Positions 1-8,954 are shown, numbered from the stretch's first letter. The stretch is DNA of 64,000 nucleotides from Rhodocista pekingensis (GCF_042665545.1 NZ_JBHTCM010000004.1:124001-188000); one strand, 5' to 3'. Program-made: numbers and translations. The notes: a model not told the origin generated them from the sequence alone.

Positions 1-1
1 C

Positions 2-2428
2 GTGAGCGTCACGGGCGGCACCACCGTGGCCGTGACCGACAGCGGCGCTGCCAAGAAGGACACGCTGGCGTCCGTCACCGTCCAGGATGCCACCGGCGCG
101 ATCACCGTCGCCTCCGATGTGCTGACCAAGCTGACCCTGATCGAGTCCGACGGCGGCGCCACGGTCACCGCGGCGGCGGGCACCCGCACCCTTGACCTGA
201 CCATCAACGGGCTTACCGCCGGCACGATCACCGACGCCGAGGCGACCGGCCTGAAGGTCACCGCCACCGGCGACGCCTCCGAAGGCATCACCCTCGCGGC
301 GGCCAAGGCCAAGGCGATCGAGTTCGCCGGCAGCGAGAGCATCTCCGTCGATATCGGCAACGCGGCCGCTCAGGCTGCCAACCTCGTGATCACCTCCAGC
401 AACACCGCTGGCGTGACGCTGGTCAACAACGCCCTCGACACGGACGTGACCTTCACCGGCGGCGCCGGCAAGGACAGCCTGACCATCGGCGCGTCCACCA
501 AGACGATCGACCTGGGCGCCGGCAACGACACGCTCACCGTGACGGCCGCGCTGGGTGAGGGCGGTAAGCTGGTCGGCGGCGAAGGCACCGATACGCTGGT
601 CATGACGTCTGCCCTGGCGCAGACCCTCACCGGCTCGACCGCGTTCTCGAAGGCCATCGAAGGCTTCGAGAAGGTGAGCCTGGGCGCCGTGGCTGCCGAC
701 ACCACGAATACCGTCAACCTGACGAACCTGGGCAACATCAGCCATGTGGTTTCCGCCGGCACCGGCGCCGCTGGTGTCGCCGAGACCGCGGCGATCGTCT
801 TCACGACGCTGTCTGCCGGCGCGAGCATCACCATCGCGGGTCGCACCGTGACGGCGACCGGCGGTAACGCCACCGGTGCTCAGGTTGCTACGGCTTTCAG
901 CACCGGCACGTCGGCCGGCGCTCTGACCGTGACGGGCACGCTGACCGACTGGACGGCCGGTGCCGTTACCGGCGCCAGCCAGGTCACCTTCACCAGCTCG
1001 AACTCCGGCAACGTCACCGATCTGACCCCGACCTTCACGGGTGTCGCGGCCCCGGTTGTACCGTCCGTTGCCACGACCAATGGCACCGGCGCGAGCGATG
1101 AAACCGCTGCTGTCACCTTCACGGATCTGGCCATCGGCCAGAGCGTCACGGTTGCCGGGCTGACCATCTCGGCGGTCACTGGCGCGGCGACGGCGGCTCA
1201 GGTCGCGGCTGCGGTTGCCGGCGGCAGCGCTGGCACCATTCAGGTCACTGGGGCGTTGGCTGACTGGACTGCGGCTCCCGCCGCCGGTGCCACGGTTACG
1301 TTCACCAGCACCACCGATAACACGGACGTTCCCAATCTGGTTCCGACCGTCGCCGGTACTCCTGCCCCGACCGTGACGTCGAACACGCCGACCAACGGCA
1401 CCCCGGGGTCGGTCCTGACCGTCACCAACATGGCCAATGGCGGCACGTTCGAGCTGACCGGCGCGGTCACCGGCACGGCCACCGTGAGCCTGAAGGACGC
1501 CACCGGCACCGCCGATGTGCTGAACGTCACGCTGAACGGCGCCAGCAACATCGTCAACACCGGCAAGGTCGTCGTCGCCGGCGTCGAGACGATCAACATC
1601 GTGACGACCGACACCACCGCGGCCAGCAATCCGGCCGCTGCGTCCACGATCAACCTGGATGCGGCTGGGACCACCAAGATCGTCCTCACCGGCAATCATG
1701 GTGTGAACTTCACCGGCTCCACCCTGACGAAGCTCGTCGATCTGGATGCCTCCGGTGTCGTCGGCACCGGCGCCACGGCGGCGGCGGCGGCCACGGCCGG
1801 TACGGTGACCTTCACGTCGTCCGTCACGGACAAGGCCCTGACCGTCAAGACCGGCAACGGCAACGACACGATCATCGTCGCCAGCAACACCAAGGGCGCC
1901 ACGATCGACACCGGCACCGGCAACGACACCATCACGGGTTCCCAGGGGAACGACGTGATCAACGCCGGGGCCGGCAACGACAAGGTCAACTCCAGCGCCG
2001 GTGCGGACACCATCACGCTGGGCGACGGGAACGACACCTACGTTCTGGTCGACACCGCCCACTCGGTCCTGGCGAAGTACGACACCATCCTCGACTTCAA
2101 GGCCAACACCGTGCTGGCCGATGAGGACGATGCCTCCGAGGGTGCCGCTGCCCTCGCCGACCGCGACGGCGACGTGATCGACCTGAACGGCCTGTTGGCC
2201 GACGGCGCCGATGGGATCAAGGTTTTCGTCGCCAGCAACGCTGCCGACGCCCAGACCTTCATCCAGAACACCGGCAACGCGGCTGGTGATCTCACCGGCT
2301 TCGCCCTGGATAGCAGCACCAACCTGCTGTACATGGACTTCAACCAGGACGGCGTGGTCGACTCGGTCATCAAGCTGACCGGCGTCACCACCATCACCGA
2401 GGCCGCCTTCACTGGCTTGGACGTCTGA
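2..2428 (+). CDS. RTX/S-layer-like calcium-binding secreted protein, C-terminal part (5' truncated by window edge)
   Basis: The reading frame is open from the first bases of the window, so the true start lies upstream; 808 residues are visible. The composition is typical of secreted surface proteins: very rich in Thr, Ala, Gly, Val and Asp, with no Cys. Near the C-terminus (about residues 618-680) there are glycine-aspartate nonapeptide repeats such as GNGNDTIIV, GTGNDTITG and GAGNDKV, the calcium-binding parallel beta-roll of RTX proteins. The last 100 residues form a non-repetitive acidic tail expected of type I secretion substrates. Two homologous modules of about 95 residues lie head to tail (roughly nt 762-1041 and 1081-1368; ETAAIVFT versus ETAAVTFT, LTDWTA versus LADWTA). 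An S-layer or adhesin role is inferred. No secretion ABC transporter is visible here. Confidence 0.85.
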   Translation: MSVTGGTTVAVTDSGAAKKDTLASVTVQDATGAITVASDVLTKLTLIESDGGATVTAAAGTRTLDLTINGLTAGTITDAEATGLKVTATGDASEGITLAAAKAKAIEFAGSESISVDIGNAAAQAANLVITSSNTAGVTLVNNALDTDVTFTGGAGKDSLTIGASTKTIDLGAGNDTLTVTAALGEGGKLVGGEGTDTLVMTSALAQTLTGSTAFSKAIEGFEKVSLGAVAADTTNTVNLTNLGNISHVVSAGTGAAGVAETAAIVFTTLSAGASITIAGRTVTATGGNATGAQVATAFSTGTSAGALTVTGTLTDWTAGAVTGASQVTFTSSNSGNVTDLTPTFTGVAAPVVPSVATTNGTGASDETAAVTFTDLAIGQSVTVAGLTISAVTGAATAAQVAAAVAGGSAGTIQVTGALADWTAAPAAGATVTFTSTTDNTDVPNLVPTVAGTPAPTVTSNTPTNGTPGSVLTVTNMANGGTFELTGAVTGTATVSLKDATGTADVLNVTLNGASNIVNTGKVVVAGVETINIVTTDTTAASNPAAASTINLDAAGTTKIVLTGNHGVNFTGSTLTKLVDLDASGVVGTGATAAAAATAGTVTFTSSVTDKALTVKTGNGNDTIIVASNTKGATIDTGTGNDTITGSQGNDVINAGAGNDKVNSSAGADTITLGDGNDTYVLVDTAHSVLAKYDTILDFKANTVLADEDDASEGAAALADRDGDVIDLNGLLADGADGIKVFVASNAADAQTFIQNTGNAAGDLTGFALDSSTNLLYMDFNQDGVVDSVIKLTGVTTITEAAFTGLDV
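762..1368 (+). repeat. tandem duplication of a ~95-residue module within the RTX-like gene
   Basis: Two successive segments encode similar modules (GTGA..ETAA..FT.L..G.S.T.AG...TA..G.AT.AQVA). The second copy, and part of the first, uses more T-ending codons such as GCT and GGT than the flanking gene. Confidence 0.6.
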
Positions 2429-2484
2429 TCTCCCTTCCGGGAGACAGGTTCCGGTCCGCCGGGACCTGAGCTGACAGCCTTCGA

Positions 2485-2515
2485 CCCCACCCCCGACAAG
2501 GGGGTGGGGTTTTTT
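2485..2515 (+). terminator. Rho-independent terminator of the RTX-like gene
   Basis: A perfect 10-bp stem (CCCCACCCCC with GGGGGTGGGG) closes a 5-nt loop (GACAA) and runs directly into six T residues. It lies about 57 bp after the stop codon. Confidence 0.92.
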
Positions 2516-2664
2516 ATTGGGCGTGAAAGATTTCATCGGGCGTGGAAGAATGGACCGCATCAGCCCGGCGGCGACCGCAGGACCCGGCAGGGACCGGCAG
2601 GTCGGCAGCGGGCAGGGCATGCGTGGGTCAGCAGGGGGGCCGGAACGGCCCGGGGGAAAAGGGA

Positions 2665-4200
2665 ATGAGCGACTGGACCGCCGGTTACATGACCGACATC
2701 GGGTATACCTACGGCTATTATTCGGAACTGAATCCGCAGCGGATCGGGCTGGCCTTCCTGAACCGGGGGCTGGTGTTCCCGGAGGTGACGACGGCCTGCG
2801 AACTGGGCTTCGGCCAGGGCCTTTCCGTGGCCATCCATGCCGCCGGCTCCACGGCCGGCTGGCACGGCACCGACTTCAACCCCTCCCAGGCGGCCTTCGC
2901 CCGCGATCTGGTCGCCGCGTCGGGCGCAGATGCCCGGCTCCGGGATGACGCCTTCGCCGAATTCTGCGCCCGGCCCGACCTGCCCGATTTCGACTTCATC
3001 GGGCTGCACGGCATCTGGAGCTGGATTTCCGATGCGAACCGGGCCGTGATCGTGGATTTCGTCCGCCGCCGGCTGAAGGTGGGCGGGGTGCTCTACATCA
3101 GCTACAACACCCTGCCGGGCTGGGCCGCCTTCGCCCCGATGCGGCATCTGATGACCGAACATGCCGACCTGCTGGGGGCGGAAGGGCGCGGCATCGTCAA
3201 CCGCGTCGATGGCGCCGTTGACTTCGCGGAGAAGCTGCTGGCGACCAATCCCCTGTTCAGCCGCGCCAACCCCCTGGTGGGCGAACGGCTGAAGAAGATG
3301 AAGGAACAGAACCGCCATTATCTGGCGCACGAATACTTCAACCGGGACTGGCATCCCATGCACTTCGCCACCATGGCCGACTGGCTGGACGGGGCGAAGC
3401 TGGACTATGCCTGCTCCGCCCATTACCTGGACCATCTCGACGCGGTGAACCTGACGCCGGCGCAGCAGAGCTTCCTGGCCGAGGTGCCGGACCCGATGTT
3501 CCGGGAGACGGTCCGCGACTTCATGGTCAACCAGCAGTTCCGCCGCGACTACTGGGTCAAGGGGGCGCGCCGGTTGAGCGCGCTGGAACGGGCCGAGGCG
3601 CTGCGCTCCCGCCGGGTCATGCTGGCCAACGTCCGCGACCAGGTGTCGATGAAGATCTCCGGCGCGCTGGGAGAGGCCAGCCTGAACGATGCCGTCTATG
3701 GTCCGGTTCTGGACCTGCTGGCCGATCTCCGGCCGCGCTCGCTGGGGCAGATCGAGCAGTCCTTGCGGGGCAAGGGGATCAGCTTCGCCCAGATCGTCGA
3801 AGCCTGTCTGGTGCTCACCGGGGCGGGCCATCTCTGCGCGGTGCAGGAGGACAACGTCGCCGCCAAGGTCCGCCGGCAGACCGACAGGCTCAACGCCCAT
3901 CTCTGCGGCAAGGCCCGCAGCGGGGGCGACATCGCCTTTCTCGCCAGCCCGGTGACCGGCGGCGGTGTCGTGGTCGATCGCATCCAGCAGCTTTTCCTGG
4001 CCGCCATCAGCCAGGGGGGCAAGCAGCCCGCGGACTGGGCCGCCCATGTCTGGCAGACGCTCTCGGTCCAGGGCCAGAAACTGGTCAAGGAGGGCAAGCC
4101 CCTGGAGACGGCGGAAGAGAACATGGCCGAACTGACGGCCCAGGCGCGGACCTTCGCGGACCGGCGTCTGCCGCTCCTGCGGGCCTTGCAGATCGCCTGA
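2665..4200 (+). CDS. class I SAM-dependent methyltransferase with methyltransferase regulatory domain
   Basis: The protein has 511 residues from ATG 2665. The ATG has a purine-rich GGGGGAAAAGGGA stretch just upstream, and the frame before it is Arg/Gly-rich and unlike a real N-terminus. Residues 44-60 (ACELGFGQGLSVAIHAAG) are the glycine-rich SAM-binding motif I. GTDFNP follows at the expected acidic motif II, and DFIGLHGIWSWI and GGVLYISYNTLPGW match the later core motifs. The remaining ~300 residues resemble the regulatory domain (MethyTransf_Reg family) that follows the catalytic domain in this group. The substrate is unknown. The position between a surface-protein gene and glycan genes suggests modification of a surface component, which is inference. 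Confidence 0.85.
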   Translation: MSDWTAGYMTDIGYTYGYYSELNPQRIGLAFLNRGLVFPEVTTACELGFGQGLSVAIHAAGSTAGWHGTDFNPSQAAFARDLVAASGADARLRDDAFAEFCARPDLPDFDFIGLHGIWSWISDANRAVIVDFVRRRLKVGGVLYISYNTLPGWAAFAPMRHLMTEHADLLGAEGRGIVNRVDGAVDFAEKLLATNPLFSRANPLVGERLKKMKEQNRHYLAHEYFNRDWHPMHFATMADWLDGAKLDYACSAHYLDHLDAVNLTPAQQSFLAEVPDPMFRETVRDFMVNQQFRRDYWVKGARRLSALERAEALRSRRVMLANVRDQVSMKISGALGEASLNDAVYGPVLDLLADLRPRSLGQIEQSLRGKGISFAQIVEACLVLTGAGHLCAVQEDNVAAKVRRQTDRLNAHLCGKARSGGDIAFLASPVTGGGVVVDRIQQLFLAAISQGGKQPADWAAHVWQTLSVQGQKLVKEGKPLETAEENMAELTAQARTFADRRLPLLRALQIA

Positions 4201-4276
4201 CCGCCCGCGGCGGTGCCGCTACCGCTCACCCCCGCACGGGCGCCGGCCCGTGCGGGACCGCCGTCGGCCCCCCCGC

Positions 4277-4879
4277 TCAGAAGGCGCCCCCGCTCAGGTC
4301 GCCCCCGCTCAGGTCGCTGTCCAGCAGGTCGCAGAGGGCGTGCCCGATGGCGATGTGCATCTCCTGGATGCGCGGTGTCGCCTCGGACGGGACGCAGAGG
4401 CAGAGGTCGCAGGCGGCGCGCAGGGCGCCGCCCCGCGCCCCGGTCATGCCGATGCAGACGATCCCCAGGCGCCGCGCCGCGGCCACGGCTGCCAGGACGT
4501 TCGGGCTGTTGCCGCTGGTGCTCAGCGCCACCAGCACGTCGCCGGGCCGGCCCAGCGCCTCCACCTGCCGGGCGAAGATGCGCTCGAAACCGTAATCGTT
4601 GCCGATCGCCGTCAGGGCCGAGGTGTCCACCGTCAGCGCCAGTCCGGGCAGGGCGCGCCGCTCCGCCAGGAAGCGGCCGCTCAGTTCGGCGGCGATGTGC
4701 TGGCTGTCCGCGGCGGACCCGCCATTGCCGCAGAACATGATCTTGCCCCCGGCCCGGATGCAGGCGGCGATGCGGGCCGCGGCGCGGGCGATCTCCTCCG
4801 CCTGTGCCGTCAGCGCCAGGAAGTTCGCCGCCGTCTCCTCCAGCGCCGCGCGCACACGATGGCTGCCGGCCTCTGTCAT
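4277..4879 (-). CDS. gmhA: phosphoheptose isomerase (SIS domain)
   Basis: Converts sedoheptulose 7-phosphate to D-glycero-D-manno-heptose 7-phosphate, the first step of ADP- or GDP-heptose synthesis for LPS or other glycans. 200 residues, close to the ~192 of the E. coli enzyme. A single SIS fold is visible: FCGNGGSAADSQHIAAE (49-65), the STSGNSPN phosphosugar loop, and the EMHIAIGHALCD helix that supplies the active-site Glu/His. The start at ATG 4879 was chosen because the 24 residues upstream are Arg/Cys-rich and look non-coding. The C-terminus carries a small in-frame 15-bp duplication (GGDLSGG). It is divergent from the NeuD-like gene, which fits a surface-sugar locus. No other heptose gene is nearby. 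Confidence 0.9.
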   Translation of the reverse strand: MTEAGSHRVRAALEETAANFLALTAQAEEIARAAARIAACIRAGGKIMFCGNGGSAADSQHIAAELSGRFLAERRALPGLALTVDTSALTAIGNDYGFERIFARQVEALGRPGDVLVALSTSGNSPNVLAAVAAARRLGIVCIGMTGARGGALRAACDLCLCVPSEATPRIQEMHIAIGHALCDLLDSDLSGGDLSGGAF

Positions 4880-5086
4880 GTCCGCTCCCGTCCTCTGTCC
4901 GCTGCTGGTCCGCGCCGCCCGGCACGCCGTCCGGCGGCGGCAGGCAGCCATGGCGCGGCGGGCAGGTCAAGCGCCTTCCGCACCGGCGGGCCGGTGCCAG
5001 ATCGGGCAGGCGGGGCAGGGGGCGGCCGTGCTATGCAGGGGGGCGTTCCGACGGGCGCGTTCACGGCTGCGCGAGGTGCGGGTTCC

Positions 5087-5713
5087 ATGGTCCGGCGTCC
5101 CCTTGTCATCGTCGGTGCGGGTGGTCATGGCCGCGTCGCGCTTGACACGGCCCGTCTGGCCGGCCGCACCGTCCAGGGATTCCTCGACGACACCATGGCG
5201 CCGGGCACCGCTGTCGATGGTGTCCGGGTGCTCGGCGGCAGCGGACTGACCGCCGGCCTTGCCGACGGGGCGGACCTGTTCATCGCCCTCGGGGACCAGG
5301 CGGCCCGCCGCTCCTTCGCGCTGTCCGTCCTGCACGCCGGCGGGACGCTCGCCACCCTTGTCCACCCGGCCGCCGTGGTGTCTCCCAGCGCGACGGTCGG
5401 CGACGGGTCCATCCTGGCGGCGGGGGCCATCCTGCAACCGGGCGCGCGCGTCGGCCGCTTCTGCATCCTGAACACCGCCTGTTCGGTGGACCATGACGGC
5501 GTGCTGCTGGACGGGGTGCAGGTCGGCCCCGGGGTCCGGCTAGCGGGCCGGGTGCGCTGCGGGGAGGATGTCTTCCTCGGCACCGGCGCCGTCGTCCTGC
5601 CCGGGCTGTGCATCGGCCGCGGGGCCGTGGTCGGGGCCGGCGCCGTCGTCGTCGACGACGTTCCGGCGGACCTCACCGTCGTCGGCAACCCCGCGCGCCC
5701 GCTGCTGCGCTGA
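5087..5713 (+). CDS. NeuD/PglD-like sugar O-acyltransferase (left-handed beta-helix)
   Basis: 208 residues from ATG 5087; an in-frame ATG at 5033 would add 18 residues. The N-terminus has a Rossmann-like PLVIVGAGGHGRVALDTA, typical of the NeuD/PglD group. This leads into hexapeptide repeats (ATVGDGSILAAGAILQPGARVG, GVQVGPGVRLAG, IGRGAVVGAGAVV), and the protein ends in the usual VVGNPARPL. The motif NTACSVDHDGVL contains the catalytic His. Family members acetylate sialic acids or amino sugars of nucleotide-linked or surface glycans; the exact sugar cannot be read from sequence. It is divergent from gmhA. Confidence 0.85.
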   Translation: MVRRPLVIVGAGGHGRVALDTARLAGRTVQGFLDDTMAPGTAVDGVRVLGGSGLTAGLADGADLFIALGDQAARRSFALSVLHAGGTLATLVHPAAVVSPSATVGDGSILAAGAILQPGARVGRFCILNTACSVDHDGVLLDGVQVGPGVRLAGRVRCGEDVFLGTGAVVLPGLCIGRGAVVGAGAVVVDDVPADLTVVGNPARPLLR

Positions 5714-5751
5714 CAGCACGGGACCGGCGGCGGCCGCGCGCGCCGCGCGCC

Positions 5752-6270
5752 TTACCCGGCCTGCCTGTCCGGCGCCTGCCTGTCCGGCGCTTCCCTGTCC
5801 GGGAGGGGGGCGTCCGGCCGGGCGGCGACATGGGCGTTCAGGGCCGCGACCAGGGCGCGCACGCTGTCGCGCAGGGTGTCCAGCCCGTCCGGCGCCGGGC
5901 CGAAGCCGGCCATCAGCGTGGCCGGCACATGCTCGGCTGCGGCGCGCAGGGCGCGTCCCTCTGGCGTCAGGTCGATCAGCACCCGCCGCTCGTCCAGGGG
6001 ATCGCGGCTGCGGCTGATGAGGCCCGCCTGCTCCATCCGCTTCAGCAGCGGGGTCAGGGTGCCGCTGTCCAGGTAGAGCGCCTCGCCCAGGGAGCCGACG
6101 CTGTGGGGCGTCTCTTCCCACAGCACCAGCATCACCAGATACTGGGGATAGGTCAGCCCCAGCCTGGACAGCACCGGCCGGTACAGCCGCGTCAGTAGGT
6201 TGGAGGCGGCGTAGAGCGGAAAACAGACCTGGCGGTCGAGACGCAGGGGGTCCTTTTCCGGGTCGATCAT
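5752..6270 (-). CDS. ohrR: OhrR-type MarR-family organic peroxide sensor-repressor
   Basis: 172 residues. ATG 6270 is preferred over GTG 6276 because GGAAGG lies 5 nt before the ATG but runs into the GTG. The N-terminal RQVCFPLYAASN contains the conserved peroxidatic Cys (C16) of OhrR. LTYPQYLVMLVLWE and the winged helix LDSGTLTPLLKRMEQAGLI followed by DERR are classic MarR-family features. Oxidation of the Cys by organic hydroperoxides releases the repressor in characterised members. It lies directly downstream of and codirectional with ohr, with an operator-like inverted repeat before ohr. The C-terminal tail (PDREAPDRQAPDRQ) comes from a 15-bp in-frame duplication and is probably disordered. 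Confidence 0.92.
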   Translation of the reverse strand: MIDPEKDPLRLDRQVCFPLYAASNLLTRLYRPVLSRLGLTYPQYLVMLVLWEETPHSVGSLGEALYLDSGTLTPLLKRMEQAGLISRSRDPLDERRVLIDLTPEGRALRAAAEHVPATLMAGFGPAPDGLDTLRDSVRALVAALNAHVAARPDAPLPDREAPDRQAPDRQAG

Positions 6271-6329
6271 CGCCACCTTCCGTAACGGTCACATCATGCC
6301 GGCCCGGAAGGGCCGGCGGCCGGCCGGGC

Positions 6330-6755
6330 TTACCGGGTCGTGACCGATAGTGCCACATCGATGTTCCCCCTGACCGCATTGGAATAGGGACAGATCCGGT
6401 GGGCGGCCGCGACCAGCGCCTCCGCCGCGCTCTGGTCGATGCCGGCCAGGGTGACGGCCAGCGCCACCGACAGGCCGAAGCCGCCCGACGGGGTGGGCGA
6501 CAGCCCGACCGTGGCCGCCACCGCGACATCGCCGTCGCGCAGGCGCGGGCCGCCGCTGCGGCTCGCATGCAGGATGGCGTTGCCGAAGCAGGCGGCATAG
6601 CCCGCGGCGAAAAGCTGTTCGGGGTTGGTCGCGCCGCCCTTGCCGCCCAGGCTGCCGGGCAGGGAGAGGCGGAGGTCGATCAGCCCGTCCTCGCTGCGGG
6701 CGCTGCCGTTGCGGCCGCCGACGGCGGTGACGGTGGTGGAATAGAGCGTGCTCAT
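6330..6755 (-). CDS. ohr: organic hydroperoxide resistance protein (Ohr)
   Basis: A thiol peroxidase that reduces organic and fatty-acid hydroperoxides. 141 residues, the usual length. Both redox-active cysteines are present: C56 in AAGYAACFGNAI and C122 in AHRICPYSNAVRGN, together with the NPEQLFAAGYA and final NIDVALSV motifs. The N-terminus MSTLYSTTVTAVGGRNG is typical, so ATG 6755 is secure. It precedes ohrR by 60 nt on the same strand, so the two probably form one peroxide-induced transcript. Confidence 0.95.
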   Translation of the reverse strand: MSTLYSTTVTAVGGRNGSARSEDGLIDLRLSLPGSLGGKGGATNPEQLFAAGYAACFGNAILHASRSGGPRLRDGDVAVAATVGLSPTPSGGFGLSVALAVTLAGIDQSAAEALVAAAHRICPYSNAVRGNIDVALSVTTR

Positions 6756-6789
6756 GGGGGCTCCGGGGACGGGGGGATGGGTGGCCGTA

Positions 6790-6820
6790 ATATTGCGAAC
6801 AAAAACATTGCGCGCAATAT
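6790..6820. promoter_or_regulatory. probable OhrR operator upstream of ohr
   Basis: A perfect 12-bp palindrome ATTGCGCGCAAT at 6807-6818 lies 51 bp upstream of the ohr start. An outer inverted repeat, ATATTGCG (6790-6797) and CGCAATAT (6813-6820), overlaps it. MarR-family repressors bind AT-flanked palindromes of this size; assignment to OhrR rests on position. Confidence 0.6.
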
Positions 6821-6945
6821 GATCGTCGCTCCCTGTCCGTATGGCGGACGGGGATGCCAGTCTTCCGGCGCGGCCCCGTCTGTGCGCCGCTTCCGCCGGT
6901 ATCCGCTGTCGCGGTCGGCAGGAATTGGCTAAAACGCTCTCCATT

Positions 6946-6993
6946 CCCGCTCTTGCCCGTCCCCGCTCTTGCCCGTCCCCGCCCTTGATGCCG
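6946..6993. repeat. 16-bp tandem repeat, three copies
   Basis: CCCGCTCTTGCCCGTC occurs at 6946 and 6962, with a third degenerate copy at 6978. It lies in non-coding DNA 50 bp before the methyltransferase start at 7043. Confidence 0.7.
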
Positions 6994-7042
6994 CCCGTTC
7001 CGCCGCCGTCCGCGGATGCGGTGGCGGTCTCCGGAACCGACC

Positions 7043-7798
7043 ATGACCTCCAGGCTCTCCGCCCTGCCCCTGCCCGAGGACCCCGCCCTGCCGGAGGGAA
7101 CCTGGGCACGGCTGTCCGCGGCAGGGTTCGTGCGGGCGGGGCAGGCGGTGCTGGACCTCGGGACCGGCACGGGCGGGCTGGCCCGCACCCTGGCGGCGCA
7201 GGGCTGCACCGTCACGGCCGTCGATCCCGCGCCGGAGGCGCTGGCGGAGGCCTGCCGGCTGGCGGCTGCGGCGGGCCTGGAGATCCGGCATGCCGAGGCG
7301 CGGGCCGAAGGCACCGGCCTGCCGGAACAGTCCTTCGATCTGGTCGTGGCGGCCCGCGCCTGGGGCTGGTTCGACCGGCGGCTGGCGCTGACGGAGGCGA
7401 AGCGGCTGCTCCGCCCCGGCGGGGGGCTGCTGATCCTGGAATACGACCGGCTGCCGTTGAACGACAATGTCGTGGACTGCACGGAGCATCTGATCCGCTC
7501 CTTCACCCCGGCCTGGCGGGGTCATGGCGGCAGCGGCACCTTCCCGGGCTGGCTGCGCGAGATCGGCGAAGCCGGGCTGACGGGGATCGAGACCTTCTCC
7601 TTCGACACGGTGGAGAGCTACGGCCACGCCGCCTGGGTCGCCCTCACCGGGCAGCGCATGGCCTCCGGCATCATGGCCGGGGAGAAGCTGCGCCGCCTGG
7701 AGGACCTGCTGCGGATGCTGCTGCGCGACCGTTTCCCGCAGCAGCCGCTCCGGGTTCCGCACCGGTTCTGGGCCGTCCACGCACGCCTGCCGGCCTGA
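7043..7798 (+). CDS. class I SAM-dependent methyltransferase
   Basis: 251 residues from ATG 7043, preceded by CCGGAA as a weak ribosome site. The SAM-binding core is clear: motif I AVLDLGTGTGGLARTLA, motif II TAVDPAPEAL, the SFDLVVAARAWGWFD stretch at motif IV, and AKRLLRPGGGLLILEYD. It resembles the broad UbiE/Methyltransf_11 group of small-molecule methyltransferases. No neighbour gives a substrate. The sequence just upstream is cytosine-rich and contains the 16-bp tandem repeat, so no promoter was recognised. Confidence 0.8.
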   Translation: MTSRLSALPLPEDPALPEGTWARLSAAGFVRAGQAVLDLGTGTGGLARTLAAQGCTVTAVDPAPEALAEACRLAAAAGLEIRHAEARAEGTGLPEQSFDLVVAARAWGWFDRRLALTEAKRLLRPGGGLLILEYDRLPLNDNVVDCTEHLIRSFTPAWRGHGGSGTFPGWLREIGEAGLTGIETFSFDTVESYGHAAWVALTGQRMASGIMAGEKLRRLEDLLRMLLRDRFPQQPLRVPHRFWAVHARLPA

Positions 7799-7941
7799 CC
7801 GGCCGGCGTGTCGCCGCGGGCGTGGGACCAGGTATGGGGGCCGGGTCTGGGGCGGGCGTGAGGGGGAGGGCGTGACAGGTGGGCCGCCCGACTGTTCTTC
7901 CGGGTGCCCCGGCGACAACGGGGCCGGAGACAACGGGAGAC

Positions 7942-8460
7942 ATGACCATGCCCACGCCCCGCGACACCCTGATCGACTATCTGCGCGATGCCTATGCCAT
8001 GGAGCAGCAGGCGCTGAGCGTCATCGACCGCCAGCTTGAGCGGGTGGCCAACTATCCGTCGGTGCAGCAGCGGTTGCAGCAGCACCGGACCGAGACGGAG
8101 AGCCAGGCCGAGCGGCTGGAAACCTGCCTGCAACGGCTGGGCAGCGACACCTCCGCCGTGAAGACGGGGGTCGCCAAGCTCGGCTCGAACCTCCAGGCGA
8201 TGATGAACATGTTCGCCAGTGACGAGATCATGAAGGACATGATCTCCAACTACGCGTTCGAGAACTACGAAGCGGTCAACTACAAGATCCTGGCAACCAC
8301 CGCCGAGATCGCCGGCGAGCCCGAGGTCGCCCGCATCGCCAACGAGATCCTCAAGGAGGAGGAGGCGATGATCCAGTGGCTGGACGAGAACGTCCCGTCC
8401 GTCACCCGCGACTATCTTGCCCGCGACAGCGGCGCGGCCCCGCAGGCCGCCAGCCGCTGA
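7942..8460 (+). CDS. DUF892/YciE-type ferritin-like protein
   Basis: 172 residues starting at ATG 7942, or at ATG 7948 two codons later, behind GGAGACAACGGGAG. The sequence is a predicted four-helix bundle with Glu and His residues spaced as in the DUF892 (YciE/YciF) ferritin-like family: YAMEQQAL, QQRLQQHRTETESQ, SNYAFENYEAVNYK and ILKEEEAMIQWLDENVP. Family members are associated with stress survival and may bind a di-metal centre, but their function is not established. It is followed by a strong hairpin, consistent with a single-gene unit. Confidence 0.85.
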   Translation: MTMPTPRDTLIDYLRDAYAMEQQALSVIDRQLERVANYPSVQQRLQQHRTETESQAERLETCLQRLGSDTSAVKTGVAKLGSNLQAMMNMFASDEIMKDMISNYAFENYEAVNYKILATTAEIAGEPEVARIANEILKEEEAMIQWLDENVPSVTRDYLARDSGAAPQAASR

Positions 8461-8475
8461 CGATCCGGTTCCGGA

Positions 8476-8497
8476 GCCCGCCGGGAAACCGGCGGGC
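8476..8497 (+). terminator. hairpin after the DUF892 gene (no U-tract)
   Basis: A perfect 9-bp stem GCCCGCCGG/CCGGCGGGC closes a GAAA tetraloop 15 bp after the stop codon. There is no T-run, so it may stabilise the 3' end rather than terminate. Confidence 0.5.
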
Positions 8498-8711
8498 ACG
8501 GCCCGGTATCCGCATCCGTCCTGCCGGTTCCCGCCACCGTTCTACCCGCCCCGTTCACTCTCGAGGCGATAGAACGGACGCAGAACATTCCGCTTGATGT
8601 TCATGGTTCGTTCGTTCATGCTCGATGCAGGTTCGACGCGCAGGGGAAGGCCCCGCCGATCCGGACCCGCCCACCCGCCCCGGCCGGGGCGCCAGACGAC
8701 GGAGGCGACGC

Positions 8712-8954
8712 GTGAACCCGATCCTAATCGCCCGCAGCCCCTTCCCAGGCAGCCCCTGTGCCGGGCACGGCCATGCCGGGCGCCTCCGTGCCGAAGGCTT
8801 CCCCGCCCCCGGTTCCTTGAGGCCGGCGCTGACGGGTCGGCCGACGATCCTGTCCCGCAGGACCCTGGGATATGTCCGCGACTTCGTCGCTGTCACCTTG
8901 CTGTTCGGCATGCTCTACGGCTGGTTCGTCCTCGGGTCTGCCCTGTCGGCCTGA
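8712..8954 (+). CDS. hypothetical small membrane protein
   Basis: 80 residues from GTG 8712, with a good ribosome site (GGAGG, 7 nt upstream). The N-terminal half is Pro/Gly/Arg-rich and uninformative. Residues 53-80 (GYVRDFVAVTLLFGMLYGWF and following) form one hydrophobic helix ending close to the C-terminus, as in tail-anchored small membrane proteins. I do not recognise a family. The stretch 8955-9283 downstream is non-coding. Confidence 0.4.
   Translation: MNPILIARSPFPGSPCAGHGHAGRLRAEGFPAPGSLRPALTGRPTILSRRTLGYVRDFVAVTLLFGMLYGWFVLGSALSA

Noticed and set aside
2560..4047. 495-codon minus-strand frame opposite the first methyltransferase
   Set aside because: No motifs; the plus-strand product has clear SAM-binding motifs.
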